DNA of 6,523 nt, from assembly GCA_003644825.1 (NCBI GenBank), contig QNDJ01000097.1:1-6523 (forward strand). Direction: 5' to 3'. Origin of the DNA: B21-G16 sp003644825 [NCBI: Candidatus Zhuqueibacterota bacterium] (lineage in GTDB: Bacteria > SM23-31 > B21-G16). The position numbers and the translations under genes were made by a program. The notes below the pieces were generated by a model that worked only from the letters and a program-made list of their open reading frames with translations, was not told the origin of the DNA and searched no databases. Positions 1-6,523 of this stretch are shown here, in pieces (the stretch's first letter is position 1; each line of letters opens with the position of its first letter).

Positions 1-6
1 AAAAAC

Positions 7-12
7 AGGTGA
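7..12 (+). promoter_or_regulatory. Ribosome binding site of hutI
   Basis: AGGTGA lies five bases before the ATG at 18-20. This decides the hutI start: a GTG at position 9 in the same frame falls inside the Shine-Dalgarno sequence, so it is unlikely to be the initiator. Confidence 0.65.
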
Positions 13-17
13 ATAAA

Positions 18-1292
18 ATGAAAGAATACAATACCCTGATTCTAACAAACATAAAACAATTATTAACAATAGAAAAAGATTTTAATCATTCCTATGACGA
101 GCCAGAAGAGTTAGGGTCAATTGAGGATGGTGCAATAGTAATTAAAAATGATAAAATAGAATGGATTGGTCAAAGTAAAAATCTGCCTTCGAGCTTCAAA
201 AATAATAGAAAAACAAAAACCATTACTCTCGAAAATAAAGTGGTTACCCCGGGACTAATAGATTCTCATACTCATTTGATTTTTGCTGGTTCAAGAGAAA
301 AAGAATTTGAAATGAGAATTAAAGGTTCCTCTTATGAAGATATCCTTAAAAAAGGTGGTGGTATACATTCAACTGTTAGAGCCACTCGCAATGCATCTGA
401 AGAAGAACTATTTAATTCCGCTTACAGGAGGCTGAATACATTTAAAAAATTTGGAATTACAACTGTTGAGGTAAAAAGCGGATATGGTCTGAATTTAGAA
501 ACTGAACTAAAAATGCTTAAAGTTGCTAAAAAATTAAATGAATACCACCCTGTTGATGTAGTACCGACTTTTTTGGGTGCTCATATAATTCCAGAAGAAT
601 ACAAACAAAAAAGAGAAAAATATATCAATATAATTATAAATGAGATGATTCCTGAGATTAGCAGTAAAAATCTTGCAAAATTTTGTGATGTTTTCGTTGA
701 AAAAGAAGCTTATTCACCTGAAGAAGCCGAAAAAATCCTTACTGCTGGATTAGAGGCAGGATTAAAACCTAAACTACACACTGATCAGTTCAGTTCTATT
801 GGAGGAATTAAACTTGCCACTGAACTTAATGCATCCTCAGTAGACCACTGCGACGCTATAACAGAAAAAGACCTCAATTTACTAAAAAATAGTAATATAC
901 CGGCTGTTTTATTACCTGGGGCTGTATTTTTTATTTCAAAAGAACGATATGCTCCAGCAAAAAAAATGATCGAATTGAAAATCCCGACTGTAATAAGTAC
1001 CGATTTCAATCCTGGCTCCTGTATGACTCAAAATCTACCTCTTATTATGAGTATTGCATGCCTGAAAATGAAAATCTTACCATCCGATACAATTATTTCG
1101 GTAACAATAAATGCCGCAAAAAGTCTGAACTTAGAAAAAAAAGTCGGAAGCATTAAACCAGGAAAAATAGCTGACCTGGCTATTTTCGATATTCCAGATT
1201 ACAGACATATTGTTTATCACTTTGGTGTTAACAACTGCTGGATGGTTATAAAAAATGGTGAAATTATATTTGAAAAAGCTAGATGTGATTAA
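18..1292 (+). CDS. hutI: Imidazolonepropionase (HutI), histidine degradation
   Basis: This cytoplasmic metal-dependent amidohydrolase hydrolyses 4-imidazolone-5-propanoate to N-formimino-L-glutamate, the third step of histidine catabolism. From the ATG at 18 it has 424 residues, a normal full length. Visible motifs, in order, are the metal-binding SHTHLIFAG (His84, His86), Arg93 in the substrate region, GYGL (Tyr156), TFLGAH (His189), LHTDQF (His254), DHCDA, LLPGAVFF, and STDFNPGSC with the metal or catalytic Asp329. The closing PGKIADLAIFD is typical of the family's C-terminal composite domain. Gln257 sits where the Bacillus enzyme, as I recall, has a catalytic Glu; I believe Gln is common there in other HutI proteins, so I do not read it as inactivation. 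The start was chosen from the AGGTGA site at 7-12. It converges on the aldo/keto reductase gene, with 14 bases between stops. No hutH, hutU or hutG is visible; any upstream partner is off the left edge. Confidence 0.95.
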   Translation: MKEYNTLILTNIKQLLTIEKDFNHSYDEPEELGSIEDGAIVIKNDKIEWIGQSKNLPSSFKNNRKTKTITLENKVVTPGLIDSHTHLIFAGSREKEFEMRIKGSSYEDILKKGGGIHSTVRATRNASEEELFNSAYRRLNTFKKFGITTVEVKSGYGLNLETELKMLKVAKKLNEYHPVDVVPTFLGAHIIPEEYKQKREKYINIIINEMIPEISSKNLAKFCDVFVEKEAYSPEEAEKILTAGLEAGLKPKLHTDQFSSIGGIKLATELNASSVDHCDAITEKDLNLLKNSNIPAVLLPGAVFFISKERYAPAKKMIELKIPTVISTDFNPGSCMTQNLPLIMSIACLKMKILPSDTIISVTINAAKSLNLEKKVGSIKPGKIADLAIFDIPDYRHIVYHFGVNNCWMVIKNGEIIFEKARCD

Positions 1293-1306
1293 ACATCAAT
1301 AAAAAC

Positions 1307-2545
1307 TCAGCCGTAAATTAATTTCAATTCACCAATTCTTTCTGATATATCAACATTATTTATACAATTTGCTAAACAATTATTACAGGATAAACATATA
1401 TCCAGCCCTCTACCTACCGGAACTTCATCAAGTGTATTCTTTGACAAAAATAAATTTCCATAATTCACAGCATACATATGAGCCCTAATTAGAGTAGGTA
1501 TATCAACACCATAAGGGCAGGAAGAAATACAGTAAGAACATTGTTTACAAACCGATGCCATAGAAAGTTTAATATTTCTATCTTTTAAAAACTTTTTTTC
1601 TTCTGGTTTATATTCGAGATTATAAGCCACAGAAAAATCTTCATCCATCTGTTGAAAGGATGTATATCCAGGGATTACTGAAGTAATAAATTTGTGTCTT
1701 AAAACCCATTTTAATAAAGCAGTGTGAATAATATTACCTTCATAATATTTGTACTTTGATTCAGGCTCAAATAATTTTTTGTACCAGGATTGATTGCACT
1801 GGGTTTTCATAGCAATAATACCAATACCTTTTGTAACAGCATTTTTCATAGCGGTAATGTATTTTCTATCATTACTAAATGAATAGTTAAAAGATGTAAG
1901 TACAACATCATAAAATCCACTACTGGTTGCATTAGTAATACATTCTATCATATTACTATGAGTGCTTAACCCAATAAATCGGGCTTTTCCACTCTTTTTC
2001 AAATAACTTAACGCTTCTAAGATTCCTGGATTGTTTAACCAGCTAACAGTACTTACACTATGTGAGTAAAGAATATCAACATAATCTGTTTTAAGTCTTT
2101 TCAGGCTTTCTTCTATAATTTTCAGATAAGTTTTTTTTGCTTCTTTAAAACTTATATTCCTTTGCTGTTCTGGGATATATATTTTTGTACCAATAAAAAC
2201 CTTATTTCGAATATTCAATTTTTTAATTGTGTTACCAAGAACTTCTTCATTTCTTCCCTGCATATACCAGGCTGCTGTATCAAAATAGCGAACTCCAATT
2301 TCATAAGAACTTTTAATTAGTCCTGGATCTATTGTATTCATTACCCCCATATTTACAATCGGAATTTTTATTCCTGTTTTTCCAAGAACTCTAAAGATAA
2401 TTTTATTCCTGTATCCTTTATACACATTTCTATTATTAAAACCACTACCGATTTTTCCTACCTTATCTAATAATAAAATTGAAGCTATCCCACGATATGA
2501 TTTTGCCAGAAACTTACGTCTATTAAAATAATTACTTTTCTTCAT
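1307..2545 (-). CDS. Tat-type aldo/keto reductase with two C-terminal [4Fe-4S] motifs
   Basis: The 412-residue protein has three parts. Residues 8-15 read NRRKFLAK, close to a twin-arginine export motif, followed by only a short hydrophobic run (about 20-26). Residues about 50-310 form an aldo/keto reductase barrel with a complete presumptive catalytic tetrad: Asp89 and Tyr94 (FDTAAWY), Lys121 (IGTKIY) and His162 (YSHS). The tail carries two ferredoxin-type motifs, each C-x2-C-x2-C-x3-C: Cys333/336/339/343 followed by Pro, and Cys384/387/390/394. This matches the large, mostly uncharacterised group of iron-sulfur aldo/keto reductases; the substrate cannot be predicted. By family, NAD(P)H-dependent carbonyl reduction linked to the clusters is expected. 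The ATG at 2545 has an AAGGTG site at a four-base spacing. The gene follows the small exported protein by 46 bases, so they may share a transcript. Tat export is uncertain because the hydrophobic region is short and no AxA cleavage site is evident. Confidence 0.88.
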   Translation of the reverse strand: MKKSNYFNRRKFLAKSYRGIASILLLDKVGKIGSGFNNRNVYKGYRNKIIFRVLGKTGIKIPIVNMGVMNTIDPGLIKSSYEIGVRYFDTAAWYMQGRNEEVLGNTIKKLNIRNKVFIGTKIYIPEQQRNISFKEAKKTYLKIIEESLKRLKTDYVDILYSHSVSTVSWLNNPGILEALSYLKKSGKARFIGLSTHSNMIECITNATSSGFYDVVLTSFNYSFSNDRKYITAMKNAVTKGIGIIAMKTQCNQSWYKKLFEPESKYKYYEGNIIHTALLKWVLRHKFITSVIPGYTSFQQMDEDFSVAYNLEYKPEEKKFLKDRNIKLSMASVCKQCSYCISSCPYGVDIPTLIRAHMYAVNYGNLFLSKNTLDEVPVGRGLDICLSCNNCLANCINNVDISERIGELKLIYG

Positions 2546-2549
2546 TCTA

Positions 2550-2555
2550 CACCTT
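2550..2555 (-). promoter_or_regulatory. Ribosome binding site of the aldo/keto reductase gene
   Basis: On the minus strand AAGGTG stands four bases before the ATG at 2545-2543. It fixes the start that retains the twin-arginine segment. Confidence 0.6.
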
Positions 2556-2591
2556 TACTTTTCATTAAATCTATTTAAAAAAGGAAATATT

Positions 2592-2966
2592 CTAAAAATA
2601 AAAATTTTCAGTTATAGTTTTTTCTGGTTGAACGGTTCCATGTCTATAATTTGACCAGGATTGAGTTATTGGATTTTTAGCACGTATTCTATATTGTGAA
2701 CCAAAACCTGTCCTCTGTGGTACAGTGATTGTAAAGTTATATTTTCCATTTTCATCTGTATATTTCAATACCGTATTCCAATCTGGAATATAAATGCTCT
2801 CTTTTGTTCCAAATTCCAGCATAACATTACCTACTGGAACATTATTAACATATACTGTACCATTAACTGTAAAGTTATACTTTTCAGTTACTTCATCCAC
2901 CTTTTTATTACATAATGGAAAAGTAAATATTAGTGATAATAAAAAAATAAAAGCTCTAAATTTCAT
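2592..2966 (-). CDS. Small exported protein with one carboxypeptidase-regulatory-like beta-sandwich domain, probable lipoprotein
   Basis: The product has 124 residues. It opens with a signal peptide: Lys2 and Arg4, a hydrophobic core at about 5-18, then Cys19. If Cys19 is lipidated the lipobox is F-P-L-C, which is off-consensus, so lipoprotein status is likely but not certain. Residues about 31-117 look like a single carboxypeptidase-regulatory-like or Ig-like beta sandwich: a start of the GTVYVNNVPVGNVMLEFG type, then TDENGKYNFTITVP, then a closing YRIRAKNP strand. Such domains usually occur as modules of larger envelope proteins; here the domain stands alone. I recognise no specific function, and a structural or binding role at the cell envelope is only inference. 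A GGGG stretch ten bases upstream of the ATG may serve as a weak ribosome site. The gene lies between the AraC-type regulator and the aldo/keto reductase, on the same strand as both. Confidence 0.75.
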   Translation of the reverse strand: MKFRAFIFLLSLIFTFPLCNKKVDEVTEKYNFTVNGTVYVNNVPVGNVMLEFGTKESIYIPDWNTVLKYTDENGKYNFTITVPQRTGFGSQYRIRAKNPITQSWSNYRHGTVQPEKTITENFYF

Positions 2967-3080
2967 TAAACTAAAACCCCTGAATTTTTTTATAAAACTA
3001 ATGAAAAAAACAAAAAAAATCGTTCAGGTAAATAAGGTAAAACCATTTTTTAAATTGATTACAAATTTGAAGTATAAAAT
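2967..3080 (-). other. Intergenic region, possible promoter of the exported protein/reductase pair
   Basis: This 114-base AT-rich gap lies between the regulator's stop and the small exported protein. It contains long A runs, a GGGG run (minus strand, 2980-2977) that may be the ribosome site, and on the plus strand two AGGTAAA copies nine bases apart (3026-3032 and 3035-3041). I could not identify a clear -10/-35 pair, a Bacteroidota-type TAnnTTTG box, or an intrinsic terminator for the upstream gene. A promoter here is inferred only from gap size and gene order. Confidence 0.25.
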
Positions 3081-4214
3081 TTAACTACTCTTTTGAAGTC
3101 GAATAAACTCGGTAGGTGTCATACCAGTATATTTTTTAAAGGCAGTATTAAAAGTAGACTTCGAATTAAATCCAACATCATAAAGAACCTCTAAAATAGT
3201 TTTTTTAACACCAGAATCATTAGTTAAAATTTTCTTACTTTCCTCAATTCTGTAACCGTTAACAAAATCATAAAAATTCTTATTTAAACATCTGCTTAAA
3301 ACCTGTGATATATAATAAGATGGAATAGATGCTTTTTTTGCAAGGTCCTGTAATGTTAATAATGGATTCAAATAAAGTTTTTCAGATTCCATACATCGAA
3401 CTATCTTTTTCAGATATCTTCTGAGTTGTTCTGGTGGCAATGCAGATTTTTCATATTTCTGTTTGGAAGGTTTTTCTTCAATTCCAGAAAATAAATCAGG
3501 AAGTTTTAATCCGTAATAAACAATAACATTTGAAAAAACAAAAATACTTATTACAGAGATTAATCGAAAAATAATTATTTGATATCCCTTCATAGATAAA
3601 ATAAAACTGAATAAACCAACTACACATATAATAATAAACCCAAAAATAACAAATTTTAACCAAGTCAATTTCATTTTACCTCTAAGTGAAAATTTTCTAT
3701 TAAGTTCAGAATTATAAATTTTCAGGTGATATAAAGAGGCAATACTATATCCTATTAACAGGAAAAACATAGAAAGATAGATAAAACCAATTTCATAGTA
3801 AGTAAAAACCTGTTCATTACTAATTAATTCTCTTTTAATTTCCGCAGTAAGTAAATGAAATTTCAATGACATAAACAACAAGTGTAGCACAAATGGAACA
3901 ATATGAACAAAATTCACTTTCCTCAACTTAAAATTCTGATAAACAATAGACTTGACATAAAAATAAATAGACGGACCTATTAAAAATTCAAACGATTTAC
4001 CAATATAAAATAGATGAGGGCATAAAAAAACGAAAGTTGATTTTAAATGAATAAATTAACTATCTAAATAACATAAGGCTTTTGAAAATAAAAAAATAGA
4101 AAATATTCTGTTGCTTAAAGGTTTGCCTTTTTTATTATTGATTAAAAAGAAAGAAAAAAACAAAAACTGGAATATTGCAATAATACAAAGGATGGTATAA
4201 ATATCAAATAACAT
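3081..4214 (-). pseudogene. Membrane-anchored AraC-family regulator interrupted by one in-frame stop codon
   Basis: Read as a single frame from the ATG at 4214 to the TAA at 3081-3083, this encodes 377 codon positions, a length I expect for seven-transmembrane AraC regulators. Only codon 53 (TAA at 4058-4056) breaks it. The 52 residues before the stop give a first membrane helix (about 5-25), a short basic loop, and a second helix (about 38-50). The frame resumes with family-like sequence, including CPHLFYIGKSFEFLIGP and YFYVKS, that has no ATG, GTG or TTG until a TTG at 3926. Further helices follow at about 103-120, 140-163, 186-207 and 216-235. After a linker (LKLPDLF) come two helix-turn-helix units at about 271-377, with the conserved NFYDFVNGYRIEESK and GFNSKSTFNTAFKKYTGMTP. 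If intact it would be a membrane regulator of unknown signal. A re-initiated product from TTG 3926 (281 residues) would keep the DNA-binding domain but lose about two and a half helices. Sequencing error is an alternative. Confidence 0.85.
4056..4058 (-). other. Premature in-frame TAA in the AraC-family regulator
   Basis: This is codon 53 of the frame that begins at 4214, in the loop after the second membrane helix. It is followed directly by T, a context regarded as efficient for termination, so natural readthrough is unlikely. TAA is also the normal stop of hutI, rpiB, nrdR, the TPR gene and this gene itself, so stop-codon reassignment is excluded. Confidence 0.85.
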
Positions 4215-4256
4215 GATATTTATTTATATTAACAGGGATATAATACATTAAAAAAC

Positions 4257-4742
4257 TTATAGTTTCAATTCAACCTGAGATTTCTGTTCTACAGGTTTTT
4301 CAAGCTCCTCAAGTTCTTTGATAAACTCCTCTTTTGCTTCAAATTTTCTATAAACAGATGCAAATCTTACATAAGCAATCTCATCAATCTGTTTAAGTTC
4401 TTTCATAACCATTTCACCGATTACCTTTGATTTTATTTCCTTTGGATAATTAGCCTGGATTTTGTCTTCTATTTTTTTTACAATATTTTCGATTTTTTCT
4501 TTTGAGATAGGTCTTTTTGCACATGCTATTTCTATACCTCTGGCGAGCTTTTCCCTGCTGAAATCTTCCCTTCTACCATCATTTTTTACAACAACATTAC
4601 TCAATTTAACAATATATTCGTATGTTGTGAATCTTTCACCACATTTAAGACATTCTCTTCTACGCCTGATAAATTCATTATCTTTAACACTTCTGGAATC
4701 AATGACTCTGTCTTCAATATTTCCACAGTAGGGGCATTTCAT
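4257..4742 (-). CDS. nrdR: Transcriptional repressor NrdR
   Basis: NrdR is the cytoplasmic nucleotide-sensing repressor of ribonucleotide reductase operons. The product has 161 residues, slightly longer than the usual 150 or so because of a charged C-terminal tail. The N-terminal zinc ribbon is complete: Cys3 and Cys6 (MKCPYC), then Cys31 and Cys34 within RRRRECLKCGERFTTYE. An ATP-cone domain follows at about residues 49-139, including VVKNDGRREDFSREKL and the end AYVRFASVYRKF. The gene starts six bases after the rpiB stop, and the A/T-rich sequence before its ATG has no Shine-Dalgarno match, so translational coupling to rpiB is likely. No ribonucleotide reductase gene or clear NrdR box is present in the window, so its targets lie elsewhere. 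Confidence 0.96.
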   Translation of the reverse strand: MKCPYCGNIEDRVIDSRSVKDNEFIRRRRECLKCGERFTTYEYIVKLSNVVVKNDGRREDFSREKLARGIEIACAKRPISKEKIENIVKKIEDKIQANYPKEIKSKVIGEMVMKELKQIDEIAYVRFASVYRKFEAKEEFIKELEELEKPVEQKSQVELKL

Positions 4743-4748
4743 TTTTAA

Positions 4749-5189
4749 TTATATGTTTGTAAGGTTATGGATTTTGTTTATTCTTCTTAAATGTCTTCCA
4801 CCTTCAAATTCAGTATTTAACCATATATCAACAATTCTTTTTGCAGTATTTTCATCCATAAATTTACCGGGAAGACAGAGGATATTAGAATCATTATGTT
4901 TTCTTGTCAATTCAGCCTGTTCAGTTAGAGTTACCAGAGCCGCTCTTATACCCTTTACTTTATTTGCAACAATGGACATTCCAATCCCAGTAGCACAAAC
5001 TAAAATTCCTCTATCAACACTTTTACTGGAAACCATTTGAGCCGCTTTATATCCATAATCCGGATAATCAACAGATTCCTTTGAATTACACCCGGCATCA
5101 ACAACTTCAAAGTTTCTCTCAGTGAGATAAGATTTTATCTTTTCTTTCAGCTCAAAACCAGCATGGTCACTTGTAAGAATTATCTTCAT
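4749..5189 (-). CDS. rpiB: Ribose-5-phosphate isomerase B
   Basis: RpiB interconverts ribulose 5-phosphate and ribose 5-phosphate in the non-oxidative pentose phosphate pathway, supplying ribose for nucleotides. The 146-residue protein has the usual length for the RpiB/LacAB family. It keeps the expected residues: Asp8-His9 in SDHAG, Tyr42 in DYPDYG, the catalytic Cys65 and Thr67 in CATGIGMS, His98-Asn99 in TRKHNDSN, and the phosphate-binding Arg132 and Arg136 near the C-terminus. Cys65 and the hydrophobic LVCATGIG context favour ribose 5-phosphate isomerase over the galactose-6-phosphate isomerase subunits, although allose 6-phosphate isomerase activity cannot be excluded. It begins 12 bases after the TPR gene and is followed six bases later by nrdR. 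No strong Shine-Dalgarno precedes its ATG. Confidence 0.95.
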   Translation of the reverse strand: MKIILTSDHAGFELKEKIKSYLTERNFEVVDAGCNSKESVDYPDYGYKAAQMVSSKSVDRGILVCATGIGMSIVANKVKGIRAALVTLTEQAELTRKHNDSNILCLPGKFMDENTAKRIVDIWLNTEFEGGRHLRRINKIHNLTNI

Positions 5190-5201
5190 AAACCAGAACC
5201 A

Positions 5202-6515
5202 TTACTTATAAATCCATTCATATTCCTTGCTTTTTGCTTTTGTTTGATTCGGATGCATAAACCTATCTTCATTTGTAGGGATAAAATTAGCAAGACCTGC
5301 TATTTTATTTTTTGCTCTTCTTTCAGTTTCATAATCTTTAGAAGCTATCTGGTATTCATCATAAGCCAATTTATAAATCAGCTTATCATCAAAAGTAAGT
5401 TTCTGGTAACCACCTTTCTTTTTAACAACATCTTCAGCACAGGATTCATAAACATAACCCAGGGTAAAATGAGCATAACCATAATTTTTATCAATTCTCA
5501 ATGCTCTACGAACATAATTTCTCGCAGTTGAATATTGTTTTAAAAAGATATAGGCTTCTGCAATTTTAACAAGAAACCTTTTTTCATTATCTTTATTTTT
5601 ATTAGGATTAATTTTCAGCATCTTTGTATAAATCTTAATAACCGTTCTATAATCCAGTTTATTGGCATAAGCATTTGCTTTTTTTTCGTATGCATCCAGA
5701 TTGTTCGGTTGAAGAGCAATTAATTTATCAGCCATTTCTATCACTTTATCACTTTCATTCCTCTTTTCATATTCAGAAATAAGGCTGTTTATATAATTTA
5801 TATCTTCTGGGTACTGTTTATGCTTTTCCTCAAGATCTTTTAGATACAAATCTAAATTTCCCGTACTCTTCAAAAGGGTCAATCTATCATCAATATATGA
5901 TTTGTTTTGCGGGTCTATCTCCAGTAGCTTATCATAGACATTAAGAGCTTCCTGAATTTCATTTCTTGTAACATATATGGATTTTAGTCTTTCCAGAAAA
6001 TCTATTTTCTCTTCCTTTTTTTTCACCAGTTCAGACAAAATCTTATATTCTTCAATTAAACCTTCAACATCATTTTTAAGTGTATAAACATAAACCAATC
6101 CTTTATGCATTATAACATTGTCAGGTTTGTGTTTTAATCCACTTTTATATGCCCAGAGAGCACTATCAGGTTTTCCAAGTTTAATATAACAATCAGCTAT
6201 AAATCCATAAATCCCTTCATACTGAAGTTTGTCTTTGTTTAACTCTATATCTATCTGATTTGCTTTTAATAAACGGGGTAGAGCTTTTTGATATTCTTTA
6301 TTTTTATAATCTTCATAACCAAAACTATAATTATATACAAGCTCCTCCTTCAACCTTGCCAGCCTGATAGAATCTTCTTTAGCCTTATTTACCTCGGATG
6401 TTTCTTTTTGAGCAGGAGGTGGTGCACAATTAAAATGAAAGTAGGAAAACATTAGAACTGATAAAAGAAAGATTGTAATAATTACTTCACCTCTCTTAAT
6501 GTTTTTAGTTTTCAC
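5202..6515 (-). CDS. TPR-repeat exported protein, probable lipoprotein
   Basis: The product has 437 residues from the GTG at 6515. A signal sequence (Lys/Arg-rich residues 2-8, hydrophobic 11-28) leads to Cys30, followed by a proline-rich APPPAQ linker typical of a lipid-anchored tether; the box H-F-N-C is off-consensus. A charged helix (about 40-58) precedes a chain of tetratricopeptide-like units at roughly 61-94, 101-134, 135-168, 173-204, 240-271, 274-307 and 313-346, with recognisable cores such as AYANKLDYRTVIKIYTKMLK. The last part (about 347-437) is less regular and ends in a distinct segment containing FIPTNEDRFMHPNQTK. TPR arrays bind other proteins, so a scaffold role at the envelope is inferred; partners are unknown. 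It heads the run leading to rpiB and nrdR. The frame stays open to the window's right edge, so the start could lie upstream, although the GTG yields a well-formed signal peptide. An AGAGAGGTG stretch inside codons 6-10 lacks a suitable start after it. Confidence 0.82.
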   Translation of the reverse strand: MKTKNIKRGEVIITIFLLSVLMFSYFHFNCAPPPAQKETSEVNKAKEDSIRLARLKEELVYNYSFGYEDYKNKEYQKALPRLLKANQIDIELNKDKLQYEGIYGFIADCYIKLGKPDSALWAYKSGLKHKPDNVIMHKGLVYVYTLKNDVEGLIEEYKILSELVKKKEEKIDFLERLKSIYVTRNEIQEALNVYDKLLEIDPQNKSYIDDRLTLLKSTGNLDLYLKDLEEKHKQYPEDINYINSLISEYEKRNESDKVIEMADKLIALQPNNLDAYEKKANAYANKLDYRTVIKIYTKMLKINPNKNKDNEKRFLVKIAEAYIFLKQYSTARNYVRRALRIDKNYGYAHFTLGYVYESCAEDVVKKKGGYQKLTFDDKLIYKLAYDEYQIASKDYETERRAKNKIAGLANFIPTNEDRFMHPNQTKAKSKEYEWIYK

Positions 6516-6523
6516 TTTTAAAC

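Noticed and set aside
9-17. GTG start for hutI three codons upstream
   Set aside because: The GTG is part of the AGGTGA ribosome site that serves the ATG at 18.
785-1009. Minus-strand open frame of 74 codons inside hutI
   Set aside because: It lies entirely antisense to strongly conserved hutI motifs and shows no domain or ribosome site.
1293-1306. Bidirectional terminator between convergent hutI and the aldo/keto reductase gene
   Set aside because: The 14-base gap holds no GC-containing stem; any terminator would have to overlap the coding ends and I could not see one.
3026-3041. Two AGGTAAA copies nine bases apart
   Set aside because: Only two short copies in a low-complexity region; not enough to call a regulator site or a repeat array.
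2794-3084. Plus-strand open frame of 96 codons
   Set aside because: It is antisense to the small exported protein and runs on into low-complexity A-rich intergenic sequence, giving a Lys-rich tail without protein-like features.
4056-4058. Stop-codon reassignment or selenocysteine-type recoding at the internal TAA
   Set aside because: TAA ends at least five genes in this window, selenocysteine uses TGA, and the following T favours normal termination.
4224-4243. Inverted repeat TTATAT / ATATAA with an eight-base loop between nrdR and the regulator, considered as terminator or operator
   Set aside because: The stem is six A/T pairs only, without a downstream T run, and such repeats are expected by chance in sequence this AT-rich. 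It also does not resemble the NrdR box.
4462-5531. Three plus-strand open frames antisense to nrdR, rpiB and the TPR gene (4462-4731, 4753-5040, 5163-5531)
   Set aside because: Each lies opposite a well-supported gene, and the hydrophobic translations are what antisense of Lys/Glu-rich AT-rich genes produces.

Overview
This is a strongly AT-rich bacterial segment with short intergenic gaps. It reads as a chromosomal housekeeping region rather than a mobile or defence island. I see no transposase, integrase, phage gene, CRISPR array, tRNA or rRNA. The Lys/Ile/Asn-rich proteins, the lipoproteins with unusual lipoboxes, a seven-transmembrane AraC-type regulator of the kind common in Bacteroidota, and the patchy use of Shine-Dalgarno sites suggest a member of the Bacteroidota/Ignavibacteria/Chlorobi (FCB) assemblage. 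This placement is inference and rests on no marker gene.

Layout. A single plus-strand gene, hutI (imidazolonepropionase, histidine degradation), occupies 18-1292. Everything else is on the minus strand and reads right to left. A TPR-repeat envelope protein (6515-5202) is followed by rpiB (5189-4749) and nrdR (4742-4257), with gaps of 12 and 6 bases, so these three are probably one transcript. Next, 42 bases further on, comes a membrane-anchored AraC-family regulator (4214-3081). Its reading frame is intact over 377 codon positions except for one in-frame TAA at codon 53. A 114-base gap follows, then a small secreted beta-sandwich protein (2966-2592) and, 46 bases on, a twin-arginine-type aldo/keto reductase with two C-terminal [4Fe-4S] motifs (2545-1307). 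That gene converges on hutI with only 14 bases between the stops.

How the genes fit together. rpiB (interconversion of ribulose 5-phosphate and ribose 5-phosphate) and nrdR (repressor of ribonucleotide reductase genes) both concern nucleotide precursors, so their linkage is sensible. The TPR protein has no evident metabolic tie to them. The small exported protein and the aldo/keto reductase may form a second two-gene unit. hutI is the only hut gene visible; partners may lie beyond the left edge.

The main observation is the regulator. The region 3927-4256 looks like a 330-base non-coding gap, but most of it encodes the missing N-terminus of the AraC regulator in the same frame, interrupted by one stop codon. 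That makes it a recent nonsense pseudogene, a sequencing or assembly error, or, less likely, a gene expressed by readthrough or re-initiation. I found no convincing previously undescribed multi-gene system here.
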